NCBI RefSeq assembly: GCF_001547935.1
Contig: NZ_AP014636.1
Location: 1,302,001-1,366,000 of the forward strand
Origin: Vibrio tritonius
GTDB taxonomy: Bacteria > Pseudomonadota > Gammaproteobacteria > Enterobacterales > Vibrionaceae
DNA: 64,000 nt
Direction: 5' to 3'
The notes beneath the pieces were generated by a model, which searched no databases, was not told where the DNA came from, and saw only the letters and a list, made by a program, of their open reading frames with translations. The position numbers and the translations under genes were made by a program. Positions 52,065 to 60,060 of the stretch are shown here, piece by piece (the stretch's first letter is position 1; every line of letters starts with the position of its first letter).

Positions 52065-53432
52065 TTAACTCAACAAGTTATAGACCGATTGAATTTTCTT
52101 ACGCATCAATTGTTCAAACTCTGGACGATTAGCCAATTCGCCAAACAAAGTGACGTTAGTGGCATACAAATGAATCGGATCCTCTGCTTCATACATTTGA
52201 TGCAAACTCTGTTTGTCTAACACCCCATCATAGTATTCGTAAGGCAACCTCCCTTTATGCCACTCTTGCATATACACGTAGTACATGGCCGGTAATACCG
52301 CGGTAGCACTAGGTTCACGCCCCTGCTCATAACATTCACGTAATGTTGGCGTAATCATCGCTGGTATTTTTGACCATCCGTCTGCAGATACACGTTGATT
52401 AGTGTCTTTGATGTGCGAATTAGTAAATCTATCTAACACTACGTCTCGATACTGTTCCAAATTAATCGACTCTTGCTCTAAACAAGGAATGACATCTCGT
52501 GTGACGTACTTATAAGCAATTTCACGAATAAAACCGGTTTGGGTACTTTCGTGAATGAACTTTTGCCCAATGAGAGTCCCCGTCCAAGCAATGCAGGCAT
52601 GAGACACATTAAGAATGCGAATTTTTGCTTCTTCATAAGGTTCAACCGATTCGACCAATTCGACCCCTACGCGTTCGAGGTTTGGCCTTCCAGCGATAAA
52701 CTTATCTTCCAGTACCCATTGAATAAACGATTCACACATCACTGGAGCATTATCATGAATGCCTGTCTTTTGAGCGACACGAGCAACCAAGTTTGGCTCT
52801 GGTTTAGGCGTGATGCGATCGACCATACAATTAGGAAACGTCACGTTTTCCTTTACCCACTCTAGAACCGTTAGATTTTGTGTGAGCACTAAAAATTCGT
52901 TCAGTCCATCACGGAAACGATCACCGTTATGCCGCACGTTATCACAACTGAGCAAGGTAACTGGGCCAGCATTTTCAGCAATGCGACGTTCGAGAATGCG
53001 AGTTATGGTGCCATAGATGGTTTCATGGCCACCTTTAAGGTCCTGTTTTAGGCTGGCATTATTGATATCAAGGCGATGTTCTGTATCTAGATAATAGCCA
53101 GATTCCGTTACCGTAAAAGCAATGACTTTGGTTTGAGCTTGAGCACCTTCGTTTATTAAAGGCTCAAGGTCAGGTTGCCAACGCAGCAATTTGTTGATCG
53201 ACTTAATCACTTCATGATGACGTTCACCGCGAGGAGTCACGGTTTCAAGAATGTATTCACCATGTTGATTGATGAGAACTTCAACAGTGGCTTCACTGTC
53301 ATTACGAATGTTACCTGCCGCGATGGTCCAGTCACGTTCGCCTGCGCGGAGTAGTTGATTGAAATACCATGCTTGATGCGCACGATGAAACGACCCAAGT
53401 CCGATATGTAGCCAAGTATAGAGAGTGTTCAT
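52065..53432 (-). CDS. dalD: D-arabinitol 4-dehydrogenase
   Basis: Polyol dehydrogenase of the mannitol dehydrogenase family, 455 residues. It oxidises D-arabinitol to D-xylulose with NAD. The start TWLHIGLGSFHRAHQAWY, then NIRNDSEATVEVL, ETVTPRGER, VIAFTVTESGYYL and CDNVRHNGDRF track Klebsiella DalD (also 455 residues) along the whole protein. Catalytic Lys of the family lies in the IRILNVSHACIAW region. GAGGA precedes the ATG. It is divergent from a DalR-like regulator; the transporter (DalT) and xylulokinase (DalK) of the Klebsiella operon are not in the window. Confidence 0.9.
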   Translation of the reverse strand: MNTLYTWLHIGLGSFHRAHQAWYFNQLLRAGERDWTIAAGNIRNDSEATVEVLINQHGEYILETVTPRGERHHEVIKSINKLLRWQPDLEPLINEGAQAQTKVIAFTVTESGYYLDTEHRLDINNASLKQDLKGGHETIYGTITRILERRIAENAGPVTLLSCDNVRHNGDRFRDGLNEFLVLTQNLTVLEWVKENVTFPNCMVDRITPKPEPNLVARVAQKTGIHDNAPVMCESFIQWVLEDKFIAGRPNLERVGVELVESVEPYEEAKIRILNVSHACIAWTGTLIGQKFIHESTQTGFIREIAYKYVTRDVIPCLEQESINLEQYRDVVLDRFTNSHIKDTNQRVSADGWSKIPAMITPTLRECYEQGREPSATAVLPAMYYVYMQEWHKGRLPYEYYDGVLDKQSLHQMYEAEDPIHLYATNVTLFGELANRPEFEQLMRKKIQSVYNLLS

Positions 53433-53515
53433 TATTGTTATCCTCTTTCCGAATCACGGTTTGATGCTACAAAAACCCCACCCTCATTTATGAGCACCTA
53501 ATCACACTAACATAA

Positions 53516-53546
53516 ACAATTGACCACAACGAGAACAAATGACCAA
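53516..53546. promoter_or_regulatory. Tandem direct repeat between dalD and dalR
   Basis: AACAATTGACCA (53516-53527) and AACAAATGACCA (53535-53546) repeat with a period of 19 bases in the divergent region. Candidate DalR operator. Confidence 0.45.
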
Positions 53547-53649
53547 ATTTTGTGATTGCAGACAAATTTCTTCAGCGCGACAATAGGTTAAAACAGAATA
53601 AATCCAACCAAAGGGTTGCGTAATACGCAGTACAAGTGAGGAACAGAGT

Positions 53650-54603
53650 TTGAAAGACGAGGAAACACGGATCGACCAAATGGTTCGAGCCGCATGGATG
53701 TATTACATCTCAGGCAAAAATCAAAGTGAGATCGCTTCCCTATTAGGCACCTCCCGCCCTGTTGTGCAACGCTTACTCGCCAGCGCTAAAGATGAAGGTA
53801 TCATCTCGGTTAATGTCAATCACCCACTCGCCTCATGTTTGGACCTCGCTCAGGCACTCAAAACCAAGTACCAATTTTTAGAATGCGAAGTGGTACCAGC
53901 ATCTGTGCTCGACTCAACGGAAGAAGTATTAGAAAGCGTGACATTTGGCGGCTATCAATTAATGCAAAGACTCATCAGTCCTCAGCCGAGCAAAATCATT
54001 GGTATCGGCTCAGGGATGACACTTAAACGAACGATCAACCGCATAGAATTTATCCACGAAAGCTGTGAATGTGTCGCCCTCATTAGTGGTATGGCTAAGG
54101 ATGGTCACTGTAACTATTACGATGATGTTCCATTGCTGTTGGCCCAGAAAATCCAAGCGAGATATTATCAATGGCCATCGCCACGCCACGCATTATCTTT
54201 GGAAGATCACCAAATTTGGCAACGCCACCCTATCTATTGCAGTGTGTTAGCAAAAGCAAAGAAAGCCGACATCATTTTTATCGGCGTTGGAAGCATGGGA
54301 AAAACCGCTCCAATGATGCATGATGGCTTCATTACCTATCAAGAAAGCCAACAGCTGGAATCTAGCGGTGCAGTTGGCGAAATATTAGGTCGCTTTATTG
54401 ATGCGCAAGGCGAAGTGCTCAATTGCCATAGTAACTCCCTCATCACCAGCCATGATATTCGTGAAACCCACTGCCCGAAAATCGCGATTGCCTGCGGCGA
54501 AGAGAAAAGAGCGGCCATCTTAGGGGCAATACGCGGCGAGTGGATCAATGGGTTAGTCACGGATGAGTTGACGGCGAAGTGGCTTTTACAACAGATAAAT
54601 TAA
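53650..54603 (+). CDS. dalR: SorC-family sugar-binding transcriptional regulator (DalR-like)
   Basis: Regulator of 317 residues. The N-terminal HTH (YISGKNQSEIASLLGTSRPVVQRLLASAKDEGIISV, about 15-50) is followed by a sugar-phosphate-isomerase-like effector domain (KIIGIGSGMTLKRTI; IIFIGVGSMG; KIAIACGEEKRAAILGAIRGEWING). It is divergent from dalD and resembles the DalR of Klebsiella, an arabinitol-responsive repressor. The start codon is TTG with GAGG about 8 bases upstream. Confidence 0.88.
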   Translation: MKDEETRIDQMVRAAWMYYISGKNQSEIASLLGTSRPVVQRLLASAKDEGIISVNVNHPLASCLDLAQALKTKYQFLECEVVPASVLDSTEEVLESVTFGGYQLMQRLISPQPSKIIGIGSGMTLKRTINRIEFIHESCECVALISGMAKDGHCNYYDDVPLLLAQKIQARYYQWPSPRHALSLEDHQIWQRHPIYCSVLAKAKKADIIFIGVGSMGKTAPMMHDGFITYQESQQLESSGAVGEILGRFIDAQGEVLNCHSNSLITSHDIRETHCPKIAIACGEEKRAAILGAIRGEWINGLVTDELTAKWLLQQIN

Positions 54604-54765
54604 ATAGAACCTAAGGAACTTTAACCACCATTGTGACTTCTCCCATGGATAGCTTAGAAAAAAGCTTTTACTCTTAAACCTTGGTTGCAATAACGCATTC
54701 ACTGTATGTCAATTGGGATTATTCCCTCGTTAAAGCAACTCACTCAGGATTGTAACTGTAAAGGC

Positions 54766-54813
54766 AAAACCTGAAACGTTCGCAAAAATGCGCCTACGTT
54801 TCAGGTTTTTTTT
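54766..54813 (+). terminator. Strong nested hairpin after dalR
   Basis: Outer stem AAAACCTGAAACGT / ACGTTTCAGGTTTT (14 bp perfect) around a small inner CGCA/TGCG hairpin, followed by a T-run. It ends 20 bases before the GH42 start, so it may also lie in the GH42 leader. Confidence 0.85.
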
Positions 54814-54834
54814 CGTCTAAAGGCTAAGAGAATC

Positions 54835-56958
54835 ATGATGATAAAAAACACCCTACCCCTTCTTACCCTATTAATTAGCAGCAGTTTTACCGTTCATGCT
54901 ATCGAACCAAGCCATGTGGATATCCCTTATTTTGGCGTGGCATACTACACAGAATACATGCCTTATGAACGTCTCAGCAAAGACATAGAAATGATGAAAG
55001 CAGCGCACATTAATGTCGTGCGCATCGGCGAATCTACTTGGGCCACAATGGAACCCGAAGAGGGGCAATTTGACTTTTCTCCGCTGGATAAAGTCCTCGA
55101 TGCGATGAGTGAAGCAGGAATTAAAGTCATCATTGGCACCCCGACCTATGCGATACCATCGTGGCTTGCAAAAAAATACCCTGACGTGCTTGCAGTCACC
55201 GCATCTGGACAAAACAAATATGGCGCTCGGCAAAATATGGATATCACTAATCCTCATTACCGTTACTACGCTAAGCGCATCATTAATAAGATGATTGCCC
55301 ACGTTGCTAATCATCCGGCTGTGATTGGTTACCAAATCGATAACGAAACCAAGCACTATGGCACCAGCGGCCCAGAAGTACAAAAGGCCTTTGTCTCTTA
55401 TCTTCAACAAACCTATCCCGACATCAACGCTTTTAACCGCGAATTTGGCCTCGATTATTGGAGTAACCGTATTGCCCGTTGGGAAGATTTTCCTGAAGTC
55501 CATGGTTCCGTGTTTGATACCCCTACTACCTCAATCAACGCCAGCATTACCGCTGAGTTTGCTAAGTTTCAACGTCAATTGGTGACCGATTTCCTTCAAT
55601 GGGAAGCGGATTTGGTGAATCAATACAAACGACCAGACCAATTTGTCACCCAAAACTTTGACCTCGATTGGCGTGGCTATTCCTACGGCCTACAATCAAA
55701 CGTCAACCACTTTAAAGCCGCTAAAGCCGTTGATGTCGCCGGGATTGATATTTACCACCCAACCCAAAATTTGCTTACTGGCACCGAAATTTCTTTTGGT
55801 GGTGATATGGCTCGCTCGATGAAAAATGGCAAAAACTATTTTGTTATCGAAACCGAAGCCCAAGGGTTTGCCGAATGGACACCTTATCCAGGACAGCTAC
55901 GTTTGCAGGCATATAGCCATTTAGCCAGTGGCGCAAATATGGTGGGGTATTGGCATTGGTCATCGACTCACAATGCTTTTGAAACCTATTGGAAAGGACT
56001 ACTTAGCCATGATTTTGAGCCTAATCCTACCTATCAAGAGGCTGCGCAAATTGGCGGCGAATTTGCTCAATATGGCAAACAGTTAGCCAACTTAAAAATC
56101 CACCATGACACCGCTATTTTGGTGAGTAACGAAGCGCAAACAGCGTTTAACGAATTTCGTTTTGGCTGGGGAAACCAAGAAAAATACAACGATATTCTGC
56201 GACCATTTTACGATGCCTTATATCGCATGAACGTCGGCGTTGATTTTATCAGCCCAAGCACCTTAGCGGAGCAAATTAAGCACTACAAATTAGTGGTTGT
56301 CCCTGCACTTTACGCCGCTTCGGATGAGCTATTGGAGCAGCTTAATCGTTACGTTGAGCAAGGTGGACATGTGGTCTACACCTTTAAAGATGGCTTTAGC
56401 AATGAACATGTTAAAGTACGCTCTAGCCACCAGCCTGGCATCATTAATGCCTCTGCAGGTGTTTATTACAGCCAATTCGTTAAACCAGAACATGTTTCGT
56501 TAACAGGCGATTTGTTTGGCGTTGACCCTGCCGATGTTCAAATAAAATATTGGATGGAATTGGTTAAACCTACCACGGCAAAAGTATTGACTCACTATCA
56601 GCATGCCGCTTGGGGAGATTATGCCGCCATCACAGAAAATCAATATGGCTCTGGTTTAGCAACCTACATCGGCTTTATGCCAGGCGATAAACTGTTGGAA
56701 GGTATCTTGGCCGATGCAGTGAAAAAAGCTGGCATTCACACACCAGCCCAAAGCAACCACTTCCCTGTCATAGTCAAAAGTGGCATCAATGATGAAGGAC
56801 ATAGCGTGCACTACCTGTTTAACTATTCAGATAAACCGATACAAGCACAATATAACTTTCCTAATGGTAAATCCTTATTCGACGCACAAGAAGTGGCTCA
56901 AGGCAGCCATGTGAACCTCCCTGCCTGGGGTGTTTCTATCATCATCGAACAAAAATAG
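54835..56958 (+). CDS. Secreted GH42 beta-galactosidase
   Basis: Glycoside hydrolase of 707 residues. A signal peptide (about 1-22, VHA-I) is followed by the (beta/alpha)8 GH42 domain: YFGVAYYTEYMPYERLSKDIEMMKAAHINVVRIGESTWATMEP, catalytic acid Glu171 (YQIDNET) and nucleophile Glu339 (FVIETEAQG). A trimerisation domain (VVVPALYAASDELLEQLNRYVEQGG) and a C-terminal beta-domain come after. Most GH42 enzymes are intracellular; the export signal suggests degradation of galactan outside or in the periplasm, in line with the pectin-related lyases of the window. Length is normal. Confidence 0.92.
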   Translation: MMIKNTLPLLTLLISSSFTVHAIEPSHVDIPYFGVAYYTEYMPYERLSKDIEMMKAAHINVVRIGESTWATMEPEEGQFDFSPLDKVLDAMSEAGIKVIIGTPTYAIPSWLAKKYPDVLAVTASGQNKYGARQNMDITNPHYRYYAKRIINKMIAHVANHPAVIGYQIDNETKHYGTSGPEVQKAFVSYLQQTYPDINAFNREFGLDYWSNRIARWEDFPEVHGSVFDTPTTSINASITAEFAKFQRQLVTDFLQWEADLVNQYKRPDQFVTQNFDLDWRGYSYGLQSNVNHFKAAKAVDVAGIDIYHPTQNLLTGTEISFGGDMARSMKNGKNYFVIETEAQGFAEWTPYPGQLRLQAYSHLASGANMVGYWHWSSTHNAFETYWKGLLSHDFEPNPTYQEAAQIGGEFAQYGKQLANLKIHHDTAILVSNEAQTAFNEFRFGWGNQEKYNDILRPFYDALYRMNVGVDFISPSTLAEQIKHYKLVVVPALYAASDELLEQLNRYVEQGGHVVYTFKDGFSNEHVKVRSSHQPGIINASAGVYYSQFVKPEHVSLTGDLFGVDPADVQIKYWMELVKPTTAKVLTHYQHAAWGDYAAITENQYGSGLATYIGFMPGDKLLEGILADAVKKAGIHTPAQSNHFPVIVKSGINDEGHSVHYLFNYSDKPIQAQYNFPNGKSLFDAQEVAQGSHVNLPAWGVSIIIEQK

Positions 56959-56961
56959 GTT

Positions 56962-57057
56962 GGGGACACACACCCTTTCTAAAGTAGGTCGAGGACACTC
57001 ACCAACTTTAAAGGAAATAGAACAAAATAGAACAAGGACACTCGCCCTTGTTCTATT
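56962..57057. repeat. Left REP-like repeat cluster of the RAYT element
   Basis: Three related units: GGGACACACACC (about 56963-56974), GAGGACACTCACC (56991-57003) and AAGGACACTCGCC (57034-57046). The third is part of a 12-bp perfect hairpin, AATAGAACAAGG (57026-57037) / CCTTGTTCTATT (57046-57057), loop 8. Confidence 0.72.
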
Positions 57058-57191
57058 CACATTTTTGGCTCATCCATACAAAACATCGCCAGTGATTCTT
57101 TGAAGTGTCTCCAGTAATCACTTCCACTCTCTTTTGCGCACTTCAGTAAATCGTCACGCTAAGGCTTTCTATTTTCTCGGAGTCACAACGC

Positions 57192-58154
57192 ATGACCACT
57201 GCCCGTTCACAGCTGATTTGTCCTGACATAACGCCGTATTATCACTGTGTGTCTCGCTGTGTTCGTCGCTCGTATTTGTGTGGTATCGATAGTCTCACCG
57301 GAAAATCTTACGAGCATCGCCGAGATTGGATTGAGCAGCGCATTCTTAGCCTTGCCAATGTGTATCTGATTCAAATCTGCTCTTATGCAGTGATGAGCAA
57401 TCACTACCATCTTGTTGTGCAAATTGATAAAGAGCGCGCTCTTGCTTTATCTGACTTGGAAGTGGTTGAACGCTGGCACACAGAGCACCAACTGCCACCA
57501 CTTATTCAACGTTGGTTAGCAGGAGAAATAAACTCGGACACAGAAAAAGAAGCGTGCAATCAATTTATTAACGAGTGGCGAGAGCGACTTTATTCGCTCA
57601 GTTGGTTTATGAGAGAACTAAATTACGACATTGCCGTTCAAGCCAATGAAGAGGACCAATGTACTGGCCGTTTTTGGGAAGGACGATTCAAATCTCAAGC
57701 GCTACTCGATGAAAAAGCCTTACTGGCAGCGATGGCATATGTCGATTTAAATCCTATTCGAGCCAAGATGGCCGACACGCCTGAGCAGTCTAACTTCACC
57801 TCAATTAAAGCGAGACTCACGAGTTTAGAGAAAGGAAAAATCACCACACCATCGCTCGCCAATTTCATGGGCTACGAGCATCAAGATAAGACTCAAGGGA
57901 TCCCCTTTAGACTCAGTGATTACCTTGAACTAGTTGATTGGCTTGGCCGACAAATAAGGCCAGATAAGCCCGGCTATATCGACAACGCTCAACCGGGTAT
58001 ACTCACCAGGCTTTCGTTAGATCAAACGGACTGTTTGGCACTTTGTACCGAGCTAGAGAAAAAGCCCCGCGTTTGGGTTGGAACCACAGCACGTTTACAG
58101 CACGCCAAAATTGCTCTGAATAAGAAACGAATGGTCGCGCTGCATATTGCGTAA
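57192..58154 (+). CDS. REP-associated tyrosine transposase (RAYT, Y1_Tnp)
   Basis: 320-residue HUH-type single-strand transposase of the IS200-like RAYT group. The HUH site is His71-Tyr-His73 (SNHYHLVVQ) and the nucleophile Tyr is probably Tyr145 (MRELNYDIAVQAN). CTGRFWEGRFKSQALLDE and AYVDLNPIRAKMA are typical of this family. RAYTs mobilise REP/BIME palindromes; the gene is bracketed by inverted GGACACTC-type repeats, as expected. The ORF is complete. CGGAG precedes the ATG with a long spacer. Confidence 0.92.
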   Translation: MTTARSQLICPDITPYYHCVSRCVRRSYLCGIDSLTGKSYEHRRDWIEQRILSLANVYLIQICSYAVMSNHYHLVVQIDKERALALSDLEVVERWHTEHQLPPLIQRWLAGEINSDTEKEACNQFINEWRERLYSLSWFMRELNYDIAVQANEEDQCTGRFWEGRFKSQALLDEKALLAAMAYVDLNPIRAKMADTPEQSNFTSIKARLTSLEKGKITTPSLANFMGYEHQDKTQGIPFRLSDYLELVDWLGRQIRPDKPGYIDNAQPGILTRLSLDQTDCLALCTELEKKPRVWVGTTARLQHAKIALNKKRMVALHIA

Positions 58155-58503
58155 TATCTTAGCCTCAGTATTTTTTATTAAACCTTCCAGCAGTAGTTCT
58201 TTTAGAACAACATATTGAAACCCACCTATTTCGAATCACGACAATTCAACCGTTAGTCATTCAAACAAACCTGATTCGCCTGATGAGCCAGAAAACAAGC
58301 AATATTTTGAATTTATAACACATAGATGTGTGTCCTGCTTATCCCCCTATTACTTATGATGAGTGTCCTTGTTATATGCTTGTTATATTTTGTGCATTAG
58401 TTCACAATAGCGTGTCGCGTCCTCTTTCAATCGCGACATTCCATTCTCGTATAACGTCTGATTATACAATCTGTTAGAAACATACATTCAAGGATTTAGT
58501 TCA
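58155..58503. other. Intergenic region, RAYT / DUF554
   Basis: 349 bases with the right-hand GTGTCC-type repeats of the RAYT element (58328 and 58358). I recognise no gene. Confidence 0.5.
58328..58385. repeat. Right REP-like repeat cluster of the RAYT element
   Basis: GTGTGTCC (58328-58335) and GAGTGTCCTTGTTATA (58361-58376) are reverse complements of the left units GGACACAC and AAGGACACTC. A short tandem TGCTTGTTATAT repeat follows. Confidence 0.68.
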
Positions 58504-59220
58504 ATGGTAGGACCATTTGTTAATGCGTCGGCAATCATTATTGGCAGCGTATTGGGAACGTTGTTTGGTAATAAAATCCCAACCAAAATGAAAGAAAGAA
58601 TGCCCATGGTGTTTGGCTTAGCATCGATGGGAATCGGTCTTTCGATGGCGATAAAAGTTCAGTTGCTGCCAGCAGTCGTATTATCTCTTATCTTAGGTGC
58701 GGTCATTGGCGAGCTCGTTCACCTCGAAGAAAATATTAAGCGAATGGCAAATGGACTAAAATCGCTCATCACTCGCTTTGTTTCGCCGCCAAACAGCTCG
58801 ATGACTCAAAATGCCTACATGGAACGCTTTATCTCAATTTTAATTCTCTTTTGCGTGAGTGGGACAGGTATTTTTGGTGCGATGAATGAAGGGATGACCG
58901 GTGATCCTTCTTTATTGATTGTAAAATCTTTTCTTGATTTCTTTACTGCGGCTATTTTTGCTATTTCGTTAGGACTACCCGTTGCAACACTCGCAATACC
59001 GCAAGTGTTCGTGCAAGTCGTGCTCTACTTTTCAGCCAATGCGATCATGCCACTTGCTACTCCAACTATGATTGCTGACTTTTCTGCTGTTGGTGGACTA
59101 CTGGTATTCGCGACGGGTTTTCGTATTTGTGGCAGTATTGAGTTTCCTTTGGCAAACTTATTGCCATCACTCATCATCGCTATGCCTCTCTCTTCGGCAT
59201 GGTTACATTTTGCTGGATAA
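58504..59220 (+). CDS. DUF554 family membrane protein
   Basis: 238-residue inner-membrane protein with about six helices, matching the DUF554 (YdfK-like) family: GPFVNASAIIIGSVLGTLFGNKIPTKMKERMPMVFGLASMGIG and SGTGIFGAMNEGMTGDPSLLIVKSFLDFFTAAIFA are typical. Function is not established. It lies 23 bases before the GNAT gene and may share its transcript. Confidence 0.85.
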   Translation: MVGPFVNASAIIIGSVLGTLFGNKIPTKMKERMPMVFGLASMGIGLSMAIKVQLLPAVVLSLILGAVIGELVHLEENIKRMANGLKSLITRFVSPPNSSMTQNAYMERFISILILFCVSGTGIFGAMNEGMTGDPSLLIVKSFLDFFTAAIFAISLGLPVATLAIPQVFVQVVLYFSANAIMPLATPTMIADFSAVGGLLVFATGFRICGSIEFPLANLLPSLIIAMPLSSAWLHFAG

Positions 59221-59243
59221 AAAATCACAACAAAGGAGTCATT

Positions 59244-59738
59244 GTGACCGCTATTCGCCCCGCGACCGAACTGGATATTGATCGCATCGCAACCATTGAA
59301 TTAATGGGTTTTCCTCAAGAAGAAGCTGCTTCTCTCACCTCATTTCAACAACGTTTCGCAGCGTTCCCCGAATGCTTTTTCGTTGCAGTTAAAGACGACA
59401 TCGTCGTTGGTCACATTAATGGCTGTCGTTACCACGTGCCAGAACTGCCAGACATTCTTTACGCCGATGCACGCCAACATCAGCACGATGGCGCATATCA
59501 AACCGTGTTTGGGTTAGCGGTAGACCCTCAATATCAACATCAAGGTATTGCGCACCAGCTGCTTGATCATTTGATTACAGTAACAAAACAACGCGGAGCA
59601 AAAGGTTTAGTACTTACCTGCAAAGATGCATTAGTAGGCTTTTATGAACAGCATGGTTTTGTTTGCCAAGGAGTTTCATCATCAACACACGGTGGTGCTA
59701 TTTGGAATGACATGCTGCTTGAACTTGAGCATGTTTAA
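59244..59738 (+). CDS. GNAT-family N-acetyltransferase
   Basis: 164-residue acetyltransferase. Motif A is VFGLAVDPQYQHQGIAHQLLDHLI, the acetyl-CoA site; RPATELDIDRIATIELMGFPQEEAAS at the N-terminus and FYEQHGFVCQG at the end are typical. It resembles arylalkylamine N-acetyltransferase-like members. The start is GTG 59244, with AAAGGAG seven bases upstream; a longer in-frame ORF begins within the DUF554 gene. The stop lies 5 bases before the tRNA-Cys gene on the other strand. Confidence 0.87.
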   Translation: MTAIRPATELDIDRIATIELMGFPQEEAASLTSFQQRFAAFPECFFVAVKDDIVVGHINGCRYHVPELPDILYADARQHQHDGAYQTVFGLAVDPQYQHQGIAHQLLDHLITVTKQRGAKGLVLTCKDALVGFYEQHGFVCQGVSSSTHGGAIWNDMLLELEHV

Positions 59739-59743
59739 AAGAA

Positions 59744-59817
59744 TGGAGGCGCGTCCCGGAGTCGAACCGAGGTCCACGGATTTGCAATCCGCTGCATGGC
59801 CACTCTGCCAACACGCC
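59744..59817 (-). tRNA. tRNA-Cys (GCA), copy 3
   Basis: 74-nt cloverleaf with CCA, same sequence as the other two. It faces the GNAT gene tail-to-tail with a 5-base gap. Confidence 0.97.
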
Positions 59818-60060
59818 TCAATAGATCCTCTCGATATGAGAGGGCTGCTACCTTAATGATTATTTTCTGTGAGTCAAACAAAAGTTGTCTTTAGGTCGAA
59901 CAACTGCCGACATATTCGGCAGTTACGTTCAAATACCGAACAACTTGTGCACTTGTAAGCCTCTCGCATCCTCAGCGGTTTATTACCGAACCCTTCCACC
60001 TTTAACGTACGAGTAGTACTTTCTGCATCCATCGAAGTCGGCAATAACACCAGAAACTCA

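Noticed and set aside
54871..55503. 210-codon antisense ORF in the GH42 gene
   Set aside because: Lies fully within a conserved catalytic domain on the other strand.
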